Shown: positions 50,646 through 60,530 of the stretch, piece by piece
Position numbering within the stretch: the first letter of the stretch is position 1
Layout: every line of letters begins with the position of its first letter
Assembly: GCA_023374025.1 (NCBI GenBank)
Contig: SIJG01000046.1
Location: 1,065,537 to 1,129,536, forward strand
Reading direction: 5' to 3'
DNA length: 64,000 nt
Source: Heterodera schachtii
Taxonomy: Eukaryota > Nematoda > Chromadorea > Rhabditida > Heteroderidae
Notes under the pieces: model-generated
Database searches by the model: none
What the model was told of the DNA's origin: nothing
What the model saw: only the letters and a program-made list of their open reading frames with translations
Translations under genes and position numbers: made by a program

Positions 50646-52121
50646 TAGGGCTGGGATTTTTAATTTTTTAACTAACTATTTTTTCTGCGGCTTTATTTAG
50701 ACGAGAAATGCACGAAAAACACAAAAAAAAATATTTTGAAAGTTGGCCACTAAAATAATTTTTTGCCACTATTTTGGTGTTTCGTCATTATTTTTGCCAC
50801 TATTTTGGCATTTTTGGAAAATTTCCTAAAAAACGCAATAAAAACGAAAAATACACCCCTAAGAATCGACCTAAAAGATTCAAAAAATACACCCCTAAGA
50901 ATCGACATAAAAATTTTAAAAATACATCCCTAAGAATTGGAAAATTTTCTCAAAAATTCTTCCCCAAAATTTTTTTTCTTGCTCAATATTTGCTAAGAAA
51001 ATATTGGAAAGGACATTTGTAACTGCAATCAGTGAATAAAATTTATTTATTCAAAAATAAAAATAACCAAAAGAAGGGCATTGCTGCCGCTTACACTTTT
51101 GGTGAAGAAGACAAATAACATTTGGAATTAAGAAATGAGGTCACTGGGTAGTTGAGATAGAGATAATTGAAATTGAATTGAAGAAGCGGAGAAGTCAGCC
51201 CTCCAACAGTGGAATTTGGTTTTTTTTTTTTTAAGTTTGAGAAAATTTTGAGGAAGTTTTGGTAAGAGATTTGTAGTAGAATTAAAAATATTGTTTTTGG
51301 ATTTGTTGGAGGTCTGCAGAACTATTTATTGAAACACTGGGGGAATCTTTTTGAAATGCTTCCAGATGGAAGAGAAATTTGTCAAGTGGGTCTTGGGTTC
51401 GTTTTGTGTGACTGCTTTTTCAACTGCGACGATTTTGGGGCGTCTTCACTGGCCTCTTTCGGTTCTGGCCCATTTTCGTTGACGGGAGCCGGAACATTTG
51501 TCTGTGCGGGTTGCATTGGTGGTGCCACTGGAGCTGGGATTTGTTGACGTTTTCGGACGCGTTCTTCGTACTCCTTCTTGAGCTGTTCTTTGGTCAGCGC
51601 CGGGCGGATGAACAGACGGGCCATGTTCTGTTGAGAACGGAGTCGAGCACGTTCGCGTTTCCATCCTCCGAGTGCCACGTGTTGGTGTGTCGGTGTTGGC
51701 ATGACCACCTTGAGCGGGCGAGGTGTTGTTCGCTGCGGGTCGAAGCGGCCAAGTCGAAAGACGGCGGTTGGTTCAGCCTCAACTTCAAGATGGTCCAGGA
51801 TTTTTGTGGTGGCTTCCCTGTCATCCTGAACGCGTTCCGATGGGCGAATGGCATTGCTTTCCGGGAGGCCAATGAACACCAATGTGCGTTGGCGTTCTTG
51901 CTCTGCGAGTGCGGCGGTGATTGGGTCCAGGTCCAGTTCGGGTGCCATTGATCGTTTGGGTTGAGGGGGAGTGTCGTTTGTTGTGTTGGTTCGCTTCATT
52001 GTCGATAATCGATTTAAATTTGGAACTTTTTCGCCACCTTTTTTGTCACTATTTCCCATTTTTTTGTCACTATTTAGTTAATTATTTTGGGGGTTTTTTG
52101 CCACTAAAAATCCCAGCCCTA
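50646..52121. mobile_element. hAT-like element carrying an ORF1-like frame
   Basis: It starts TAGGGCTGGGATTTTTA and ends TAAAAATCCCAGCCCTA, a 17-bp perfect inverted repeat with the hAT-type TAGGG terminus. The flanks carry a near-perfect 8-bp duplication, CTCATAAC (50638-50645) and CTCATAAA (52122-52129). Subterminal words TTTTTGCCACTATTTTGG recur near 50761, 50795, 52043 and 52065. A 32-bp tandem repeat (TACACCCCTAAGAATCGAC, three copies) lies at 50850-50945. No transposase is present. The only coding-like sequence is the minus-strand ORF1-like frame at 51382-51999. Confidence 0.7.
51382..51999 (-). CDS. Non-LTR retrotransposon ORF1-like protein (isolated)
   Basis: A 205-codon frame from MKRTNTTNDTPP to a stop after KTNPRPT. 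The frame is open for 20 more codons upstream, to 52059, but that extension reads through the element's subterminal repeats, so the inner ATG is preferred. Visible features: acidic/Pro-rich N-terminus; RTLVFIGLPES near residues 37-47, an RRM-like first strand; VFRLGRFDPQ and RPLKVVMPT near 80-100; ARLFIRPALTKEQLKKEYE near 127-145; then a Pro/Gln/Lys-rich tail. This layout resembles the nucleic-acid-binding ORF1 proteins of nematode non-LTR elements, by recall. No reverse transcriptase follows. GC content far exceeds the neighbours, as expected for foreign cargo. A possible poly-A signal lies on the minus strand near 51045. It could be a dead fragment or a captured gene. Confidence 0.55.
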   Translation of the reverse strand: MKRTNTTNDTPPQPKRSMAPELDLDPITAALAEQERQRTLVFIGLPESNAIRPSERVQDDREATTKILDHLEVEAEPTAVFRLGRFDPQRTTPRPLKVVMPTPTHQHVALGGWKRERARLRSQQNMARLFIRPALTKEQLKKEYEERVRKRQQIPAPVAPPMQPAQTNVPAPVNENGPEPKEASEDAPKSSQLKKQSHKTNPRPT

Positions 52122-52132
52122 CTCATAAACTC

Positions 52133-52265
52133 TAGAGGTGTGCCGTGACTGAAAAAAACCCATGAACCGTGACCGTGACCGTGAATTGGTCCCGTGAATC
52201 GTGACCGTGACCGTGATCCAAAAAACCCGCGAAATTCACGGTAACCGTGACCGTGACCGTGAACT
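52133..52265. repeat. CCGTGA tandem repeat next to a hAT-like end
   Basis: TAGAGGTGTGC at 52133 looks like a hAT terminus. It is followed by about 15 degenerate copies of CCGTGA up to about 52262, including runs of three perfect units. No matching right end was found in the next kilobase. This start is only 12 bp past the end of the 50646-52121 element. Confidence 0.6.
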
Positions 52266-53165
52266 TTTTTGAGTTTATTTTTTCTCTGTAGGCGAATTTT
52301 TTTGCTTTTTAGACCGTCTTTTTTTCTGGTATGATTTTACAAAAAAAAAAAATTAGAAAAAGGGGGTCCAGGAGAGCTGATAGACGCTGCCGCAAAAAAT
52401 TTTGAAAATTAGACTCAAATTGTGCACAGATTTTGTCCAAAAAATGACCAAATTTTGCGAATTTAAGCCCTTTTTTTATAAAATAATAAGTTTTTGGGGC
52501 CCGGCGGTGCCGATAGGCGCCGCGGGGGGTAAAATTTAAAATTTGAGGGTTTTATCCCTAAAATTAGCAAATTTTGCAATTTAATCGGTCTAAAAAGTCA
52601 AAAAACGATGAAAAATGTAAATTATAGGTGCGCTTGAATTTTTTAATTTAAAAAAAAAATCGGATACTGAAGTGTCCATTGGCAAGCGCGCCCATAGTTT
52701 GCATTTTTCGCATAATTGTGGACGTTCTTAAGTGATTCCGATCATTTTTAAATGGTTTTGAGTTTGGGAACGAGAAATATTTACCCAATTTTTAAATTTA
52801 AAAAGCCGAAAATTGGCAATAGCAAATCAACTATGCGCTACACGATAAAAGTAGTTTTAAAGCGATCTGAGCAGTGACAGTTCGGAATGTTCCCTTATTA
52901 GCTCGTCAAGAGCTTTTGATTAATACCAAATTCAAAATTTTTTAATTAATATGGCATTTTTTGGCTGATTTTCGGGGAAATTTTTTTGATTTTAACCGAA
53001 CGCTTTGCCGCGCAGCATTTTGATGGTTTAGTCATTTTTAGCACAAATGCTATTGAAGTGTTTTTATGCAATTTTGTGTATGAGACGAATGATACCTAAT
53101 TGGGAAAACATTAAATGGTAAAAGCATTTTTTAAAAATAAATCAAAGTCTTTAATTGGTGTCATT
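52266..53165. repeat. Dispersed repeat sequence replacing receptor exons 6-7
   Basis: Contains GGCGGTGCCGATAGGCGCC near 52505, the same block as in the 21200-21744 element, plus TGTCCATTGGCAAGCGCGCC near 52673. No protein-coding frame is recognised. It occupies the place where exons 6 and 7 of copy F should be. Confidence 0.5.
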
Positions 53166-53171
53166 AATAAC

Positions 53172-54027
53172 CTTTTCGGTAATGAATTATTACGGCGATT
53201 AATTCATAAACAATTACTGTAGACACATTAAAAATTGTTCCTTCGAAAAGAATAGTTAAACAGAGTTTCTGTAAAATAATTAAAAATAGTACCATCAAAA
53301 ACTTTTGACTAAACAAAAACTGACTGAATCAAAAAGCAGGCTGTTAATTTCATAATAATTGCCAATAACTTTCTGCGCATTCATTTTATCATCATAATAA
53401 TTCAAAAAGATAAATACCGCCACAACAAATTGAATAAGCATCATCACACAGTAAGAAAAATGACGAATTGGGTTTCCTTATTGAAAAAAAGAATTTAATT
53501 TTATTTTATTAGGGATTTTTTAATTTCAATTTTAAACTTTAGCGGAAAAAGCACAACAAACAGTCGTTCAATGCCAATGAAAAGCATTATGGCACAACCG
53601 ATGCTGCCGAAAGGAACGATTTCAAAAAATAGGCATATTTAAACGGCACAAAATATTGGCCAGAAAATGCAGTAAAAATTGACAAAATATTGCCACAAAG
53701 ATTAATGATTTCAAAAAATGAATAAAATGCCAACAAAATATTCACAGAGCCACTAAACGACCTGAATAATTGGTTGTAATTGGTTGATTTATTAATAATT
53801 ATAGCAAACTTTGTACGAATTGTGATGAAAATCACTAAAAAATTAAATAAAATTCCACTGATTGACAAAATGAGCAAAAATATGCCATAACAAACATTCG
53901 CCAACAAGGATTTTGATCGGAACACATCTTTATTAAACAAAAAGGTAAAAATTATCAAAAAAAAAATTTAAAAAATCACCTGCAATATTATCATTTCTTC
54001 ATTCTCATTTATTTGTGTTGCATTCAT
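53172..54027 (-). pseudogene. 7TM chemoreceptor (Srsx-like), copy F, lacks exons 6-7
   Basis: Exons: 1 about 53979-54027, 2 53810-53927, 3 53538-53761, 4 53325-53476, 5 53172-53268. Exon 2 is one base short (near 53886-53900). Exon 3 is 7 bp short after PFKYAYF, destroying the GIERL region's frame. Exon 4 is 8 bp short near its 5' side. Exon 5 keeps frame. Downstream, the sequence leaves the gene within about 30 bp of exon 5 and never reaches TM6-TM7. The class 1 flank lies upstream at 54187-54221. It cannot encode a receptor. Confidence 0.8.
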
Positions 54028-55351
54028 TTAATTTACAAAAAGTTTTTTTTTCGGTATTTTTTTTAAAGTTTTTAATAAAAATTTTCTCTATTAAATGGCC
54101 TACTCAAATTTATAACAGAAAATCACAATTTAAACATTTGTGTCATTCGTGACAGGCACAGACAGAAGAATTTGTATTCTTTGTTTGGCAAATTCTTAAT
54201 TGTTTAAAAATGCCATGCGATAAATGTTGGGAAATGGTAATTTTTTGTCAAACTTATAACCGAAAAGGTGAAGGAACTGTCAAGAATGTACTTGTAAATT
54301 AGTGATGAAAAAGAATTTAATGAGGCTTTAATGAGGAGATGTCATCAAATTATCATGAATTGGGACAAAAAATGGGGAAATGAAAAGCTAAACTCTTTCT
54401 TTTGTAAGTGTAATTGGGAATTTTTGATGAAAAAAATTTAATGGGGCTTTAATGAGGAGATGGCATCACATTATTAGAAATTGAGAAAAATTAAACAAAT
54501 AAATGAGGAGGAAGCAAAATATTATGAAGTATTAAACATCAAATTATAATTTGGCCATCGTCCCAAAAACGAAATTTGAAATGAAAGAAATAACAAATAA
54601 TAAAAAATTTTACTTGTTTCTCAAAATTAATAAATTTTAGCTTTATTTTATATTTATTCTTTCTAAAATGCTATTTAAAATAATATTTAAATATTTTTGA
54701 AAAAATTTTACTTTACATATTGCACTAGGCTGGATGATTCTTAAAAATTTGATATTAAACATTTTTAAAAATTACAACACTAAGAACTACACAAAAACAA
54801 AAATTTTCAATATATAAAATGGCCGGAAATTATAAAAAAATTCAATGTTTTTTTCAAAAAATTTTCTCAATTGAAATTTCAAATATTCAAATAGCAAAAG
54901 TGTTGTTGTTTACTCAAAATTTGGCAATTTCTAATAATACAAATTCGATAAAGAAAAAAGAATTAAGGGAGAAGTGGAGAATTTATTTTTTAAATTAAAT
55001 TTTAACATTATTGATACCATCCCATTAACGGGGGAAGGAGGTGAGTGATAAATAAATTTAAAAAAATTAAGAAATATTTAAAAAATTTTATAAAAATTAA
55101 ACATCCGGAGATTTTATCTTTTTTATTAGAATCTGTCAAAAAATAGAATACCTGACTAATGAAAATTAATAAATATTATTATTTAATTATTTATTTTTAA
55201 AATTGTATTTAAAATAAGTTTTTTCATTTGAATATTTTTTAGAAAAAATAAATAAAGACAAATTTCGTCATATTAAATGTGTAAAACATTACAAAATATG
55301 TGTTAATAAATTACTGATCAAACTAAATTAATGAAGTATATCATTTTCCTT
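54028..55351. other. Array intergenic DNA, no gene
   Basis: Carries the class 1 word (54187-54221), a near-duplicate pair GATGAAAAAGAATTTAATGA / GATGAAAAAAATTTAATGGG at about 54303 and 54427 followed by GGCTTTAATGAGGAGATG in both, and the 3'-flank block at 55100-55180. A segment near 54890-54950 (TTGTTGTTTACTC, GGCAATTTCTAATAATA) resembles 60410-60460. No frame worth calling. Confidence 0.5.
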
Positions 55352-55384
55352 CACTGCAGTGACACAACCGCATTAGAGTTATTA
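55352..55384 (-). pseudogene. 7TM chemoreceptor 3' stub (last ~10 codons of exon 7)
   Basis: The plus-strand run TCACTGCAGTGACACAACCG and GCATTAGAGTTATTA matches the stop and C-terminal NSNAVV.LQ coding end of the family. At about 55385 it is joined to LTR-retrotransposon sequence. No other exons of this copy remain. Confidence 0.7.
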
Positions 55385-56050
55385 TGAAAGCAAATTAAAT
55401 TCGAAGTCTGTCGCCTTTTTAGCCAGTTGAAGTTTTATCATTGCTGGTGGCACAGAAATCGATTTGATTTCTTCAGACTTGGCCAGTGTCCCAATGTCGT
55501 GTGCCTCTTGGCATTCAGTGTTGACCTGGTGTACTGGCTTCCCTTGCCTTTTAGCAAATTGGAGCCCTGCTTTGTCTTGCACATCGCAGCCCAGTGTCCA
55601 ACATTGCCGCACTTTCGGCATTTAGAGTCATTATTTGGGCACTCGTTGTTGCGGTGGCCATTCCTCCCACATCGGTGGCATTGCAGTTGTTGCGTTGGTG
55701 CAATGCTCTTTCTTCCTCTATTTGGAGCGAAGAATTTCGCCACTTCAGCATTCTTATGCCCATCCATTTGCTCTGCATCCAATTCGGATTGCTCGAGAAG
55801 CACCGCCGTTTCAACGGCATCTTTGAACTTCATTTCTTTCACTCCCTTCTTTATCAATTCGGCCCGAATTGAATTTTTTTTAAGGCCATTGATGAAGAGT
55901 GCGCTCAGGCACATGTTGACCGAATCCTTATGCCATTCAGCTTTGGCAATTAAGGTCCGAAGTTGGATTGAGTAATCCCGAATGGACAGCCCTGACGTCT
56001 GTTTGGTTTTAAGTAAACCCTTTGAATTCTGTTGGCCTATTAATTTGCAC
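55385..56050 (-). pseudogene. LTR-retrotransposon gag fragment with two zinc knuckles
   Basis: A minus-strand frame is open from about 56050 to 55438. In order it shows a gag-like helical segment (DYSIQLRTLIAKAEWHKDSV, then CLSALFINGL), KFKDAVETAVLLEQSE, a basic linker, and two CCHC zinc knuckles, CHRCGRNGHRNNEC and CRKCGNVGHWAAMC. These are nucleic-acid-binding motifs of Gypsy/Ty3- or Pao-type gag. After about 55620 the next frame continues open (HDIGTLAKSEEIKSISVPPA, ending DFEFNL), which may be the start of the protease region reached by frameshift. The fragment stops just there. No LTR, protease, RT or integrase is present. Its GC content stands out sharply from the receptor DNA. Confidence 0.75.
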
Positions 56051-56911
56051 CGCTACCATGAAAAAATTATTTTGAAGTAGTGGCGTTTTACCCGTAAAGT
56101 AAAGGCCTAATGTTAAAAATTTTCAATAATTTTTTTGTTAGTTTTAAGCAATTTTCTTAATAAAATTACATTAAAATACTCAAAAAAATTTTCCCGGCTG
56201 TGCCTGTCGGCACCGCCGGGCCCCTATTTTACCATGTTTTGAAAAATGGAGACCAAAATGGTTAAAAAAGTAATTTTTTGGCGAAAAGGGCTAAAAATTT
56301 TGTAAAATACACCCTCCTAATTTGGGATTTTTAAAAAACGAAAAATACACCCTCGCCTGAAAAAATAAAATACACCCCTAAAAAACGAATTTTTCAAAGG
56401 AGTTTGTGCCCTTTGTTCTGCAGAATTTTTAATTGTTTAAAATGTCGTGCGGTGTGCATTCTTCTCATTAGCAACCTATCAAGACTCAGTCGAAAAATTC
56501 GTGAAATATATATAAATTTTTTGTCAATTCAAAAGTTATGAGAAGGAAACGGATTTACAGTGGCGAATAATTCCAAAAAACGGGATTAAATTTAACTTTT
56601 AACGTGATGAAAGAACACAAAAGTCAGTTAATGGACGTTGAAAGAAATAATAAAATTTATCACCGTTATCATAAATTGAGACAAATTGAAAAAATAAATG
56701 AGGAGAGAGCAAAACTTTACGAAATATTTTTAATTTTAAATTCTTTATGGATATAGAATAGCTGATTAATTTACATTAATAAATTAAATGATTTTTTTTT
56801 TATATTGGGGTGCGAGAAAATAAAAAAATCAAATTTAAATATTGAAATTTCAAAAAAAAATAACAAAACTGTTCAAAGACCAAACAATTCATTTTCAATG
56901 TTCTTTTTCCT
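56051..56911. other. Dispersed repeat plus class 1 flank, no gene
   Basis: 56190-56225 carries CGGCTGTGCCTGTCGGCACCGCCGGG with internal inverted words. Three AAAATACACCCTC/ACCCCTAA words at 56290-56375 resemble the tandem repeat at 50850-50945. From 56420 a class 1 flank block starts and continues to the intergenic word near 56665. No coding sequence. Confidence 0.5.
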
Positions 56912-58216
56912 TCATTGCAATGGCACAACCGCATTAGAGTTATGAACACAAATTAATTTGAACAAAAACGAAAATTCTTTTTGAAAAGCCGTGCGATATT
57001 CCAAACTAAAAATAAAATTAATTAAAATATTTAAAAATTAAAAAATTTGGTTTGAATTTTGCCTTGTCAAATACAAAATTGGGCCACATGAAGCGGCACT
57101 GAAATGCACCAAAACGGCAAGAAATTCCTCACAATTCCAAACAAATATGGAATTTCTATTAATATTAGTATGATCACTGTGAATGCTGCAATGATATAAC
57201 CACCAATGTTCACCAAAATAATTATGGACAGTGAACGGAAAATTATTTTGTTAAATTGTGCCGCGTTTGAATTTGACGGCACTGAAAAATGGCAAAAAAA
57301 AATGATAATGAGCAAATAAACCAAATTTATGCTCTATGAATATTTATTGCTATTTATTAATGTTTTAATTATCAAATGTTGTGAAAACATTTTTGTAAAC
57401 ATTTGCCTTATTCAAAAAGGTAAAAAATAAAAATTACGAATAAAATAATTAATTTATATTTATGATTTTTTTTTGCAAAAAAAAACCTTTCCGACAGTGA
57501 ATTATTATGGCGATTAATGCATAAATAATTACGGTAGATACCATAACAATCGCACCTTCGTAAGAAACAATTAAGTAGAGTCTCTGTAAAATAATTAAAT
57601 AATCCTTCACACAATGTAAACAAACTGACTGAATCAAAAATGAGGTTGGCAATTTCGTAATAATTTCCAAAAACTTTAATTGCATTCATTTTATCATCAT
57701 AATAATTCATAAAAATAAATGACGTCACAGCAATTTGAATTACAGTAACCGTCATTACAACAGTAAGAAAAAATGACGAATTGAAGTTCCTTATTGAAAA
57801 ATGGAAATTAAGTAAATATGGTTTTTGATACTAATTTTTATACTTTAACGGAAATATCACAACAAACAGTCGTTCAATGCCGATGAAAAACATTAACTTT
57901 AGTGCACAGCCAGTGCAAATTATAGGAATGATCGCAAAATATCTGCCAATTTTAAATGGCATAAAATATTGGCCAGAAAATGCGGTAAAAATTGACAAAA
58001 AATTGCCACAAAAATTGATGATTTCGAAAAATGAATAAAATGCCAACAAAATATTCACAGAGCCACGAAATGTTCTGAAAATTTAATTATAATTGACTGA
58101 TGAAATATTGGTAAACTTTGTCCGAATTGTGATGAAAATCACTGAAAAATTTCAAAATTCCACTGATTGTCTAATATGATCATTTCTTCTTTCGCTTTTA
58201 GTTGGGTTTCATTCAT
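56912..58216 (-). pseudogene. 7TM chemoreceptor (Srsx-like), copy G, exon 1-2 fusion and frameshift
   Basis: Exons: 1+2 fused 58117-58216, 3 57844-58074, 4 57630-57789, 5 57487-57583, 6 57063-57281, 7 56912-57005. A deletion of roughly 130 bp removed the first intron, the 3' end of exon 1 and most of TM1. The fused frame MNETQLKAKEEM.. hits a TGA about ten codons past the join. Exon 6 is 10 bp short (219 against 229) and shifts frame before TM7. Exons 3, 4 and 5 are intact and of family length. The last intron is GC-AG, 57 bp. The class 1 flank is upstream at 58395-58440. Confidence 0.8.
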
Positions 58217-58879
58217 TGTAATTTTTGAAAAGCTTTTTTAATATTTTTATCTTTTGGAAGTAAAAAATTAATTTTTAATAAAATTTTACGGTAAAATGGC
58301 TTAATCAAATTAAATACAGCAAAGTTCAATTTTTGTACATTTGCGCTAATTCGTGACATACATAATAAAACAGAAATTTTGTACTTTTTTATTTGGCAAA
58401 TTTTTAATTGTTTAAAATATCGTGTAGTTTATATTACTCTCAATTTTTTTAAAGAAAAGTTAACGGTGAATTGCTCGTGATCTTCAATTTTTTGTCAAAT
58501 TTTCTTTAAAATGTCACGCAACAAATGATGGGAACTTTAGTGATTTAATATACAAATTAAATTATCAGAAATTAAGACAAATTGAAAAAAATGAATGAAG
58601 ACGGAACAAGACAAATTACAAAATATGAAAATTTTAAATTCAAAATTTGCTCCAAAACTTATTAATTTTTCTATTATTTCATATCAAAAATCGGTCTGAC
58701 ATGAGAAAATTCCAAATATTTATTCTAGATTAGGAATCAAAACAGTAATCATTCAGAAATAACTGAAAATTTTAATTTGCTAAATCGCTTTGAATCAAAT
58801 CGCGGCATTTCGCGATTTCGATTATGCAAGGCACCTCAAATATCGACGAATTCATCAGTGCATTTTTGAAAGCGCGTCG
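58217..58879. other. Class 1 flank and intergenic DNA, no gene
   Basis: Includes the class 1 module (58395-58440), an intergenic word near 58560, and a region near 58670-58700 matching 50480-50510 (ATTTCATATCAAAAA, then CGGTCTGA or CCGATCTGA). A small GC-richer patch at 58795-58880 (CGCGGCATTTCGCGATTTCG) adjoins the broken start of copy H. Confidence 0.5.
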
Positions 58880-58885
58880 ATGGGC

Positions 58886-59259
58886 ACACACAAAATATTG
58901 ACCAGAAAATGCTGTAAAATTGACAAAAATTGCCACAAAAATTGATGGTTTCAAAAAAATGAATAAAATGCCAACAAAACATTCACGGAACCACGGATAT
59001 CTGAAAATTTAATTGAATTGATTGATTTATTAAAAATTAAAATAAACTTTGTCCGAATTGTGATGAAATCACTGAAAAATTTGCCAAAATTCCACTGATT
59101 GTCAAAGTGAGCAAAAATATGCCGTAAAAAATTATTGGCCAACAAGGATTTTGATCAGAACACATCTTGATTGAAAATGTTAATGATTATCAAAAACCTA
59201 TAATAAATCACATGCAATATGATCATTTCTTCTTTCTCTTTTAGTTGAGTTTCATTCAT
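58886..59259 (-). pseudogene. 7TM chemoreceptor fragment, copy H (exons 1-3 only)
   Basis: Exon 1 59212-59259, exon 2 59048-59165, partial exon 3 about 58886-59000. Exon 2 is 118 bp, with one A missing near 59067. The first donor has changed from CAG|GTG to CAT|GTG. Exon 3 has several 1-base losses and breaks off after the FSGQYF region into unrelated GC-richer DNA. It is non-functional. The class 2 flank lies upstream at 59457-59502. Confidence 0.8.
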
Positions 59260-60530
59260 TTTAATGCATGAAAAAAGATTTATTTCAATAATGAAATGAG
59301 TTTTTCTTTTAAATATGAATGAATGAGTTTTAGTTTTAAGAAAAAAAATTTCGCGGTAAATGGCAATTAAATAAAAGTAATTACAGTAAATTACCTTTTC
59401 TTTAAATCAAGTGGTTTACGCACACATACAGATCGAGGCAACAATTTGTTGTAATTTAATGAATATTAAAAATGTTTGCGCAGACGAAAAACGGCACGGG
59501 ACATAATAAAAATGACGGATACGAGTAAAGAATTAATTAATATAATGTTTTTTTTTAATAATTTAGGGATTTATTTATTTAAATGATATTTTTGAAGAAA
59601 TAAAACAAAAATAAAAATTGGTACGGTATAAATCAGGGTTATTGCGAATGAAAATAAAAGATGAAATACGAAAAATACGAAACTAAAATAAAAAATACAA
59701 AGTACGAAACGCGAAGCACGAACTTTTTTAACTGAAAAATTCGAAATTTTTTTGAATCATCTCAAAATTTAATCAATCAAAAAAATAATCGAAATCAGTT
59801 TATTTTCAAATTTGGTTTTTTTAAATTCTTAAGGTAATATTATTATTTTTTGAATTTGAAAGTCCTCCAACGTCTCTAATTAAACGTTATTGAATTAAGT
59901 ACTGTAGTTTAAAAATAAAGCTCTATAAGTCCGTCTGAATTTCGACCCCGGACCCGAATTCAAACAATTAGAGTTTTTGGTTCAAAATCGGTTAAACGCA
60001 CGGAAACAAAATAAAAGTCATTCAGTCCTTCAATGTGTGAACATTTACGCCATTTTTGAACCAAAAATGCTAAATTCGTAACATTCAAAATTTCGTTTTT
60101 TGTTCGAATTCGGAATTCTGAATTGGCACAAATCGATTCTGGATTCGTGATAGTGATTTTGAAAAGCAAAGAAACTTGTTTTATGACATTTCAGTTACGC
60201 ATTTTCCACTGACGCATTTTCCAGCAGGATGTCGTCAATTATCTTCCCGCGTTTTAATAAAAATAAAGCGAATAAAAATGGGAATTCATAAAAGCGGGAG
60301 AGAAATTTGGGACATTTAAATTTAAAACAAAAAATTATAAGTACTAAGAAATATAAACAAATAACAAAAAAAATTTTCAATATTGAATCTTAAAAATATT
60401 CAAATAGCATAGGTATTGTTGTTTTCTTAATAGTTCTGCAATTTCTAATATTAGAAATTCGATAAAAAATTAATATTATAAATATAAAAATTTAATCAAA
60501 ATTCACTTAATTAATACGATTTCTTTTCCT
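59260..60530. other. Class 2 flank, repeat patch and intergenic DNA
   Basis: The class 2 core is at 59457-59502 but is broken after CACGGGACA. At 59637-59730, CAGGGTTATTGCG is followed by degenerate TACGAAA words, resembling the left end of another hAT-like element with no right end found. The region 59930-60250 is of more balanced composition, with words such as CAGAATCGATTTGTGCC on the minus strand. The two minus-strand frames of 61-69 codons there have no domain. Confidence 0.45.

Noticed and set aside
51511..51951. 146-codon plus-strand frame
   Set aside because: It is antisense to the ORF1-like frame on the minus strand, which has the coherent protein features.
55427..55975. 182-codon plus-strand frame
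   Set aside because: It is antisense to the gag zinc-knuckle frame, where the CCHC motifs are on the minus strand.
59637..59730. Complete hAT-like element starting CAGGGTTATTGCG
   Set aside because: No matching right terminus or 8-bp duplication was found, so only a possible left end is noted within the flank entry.
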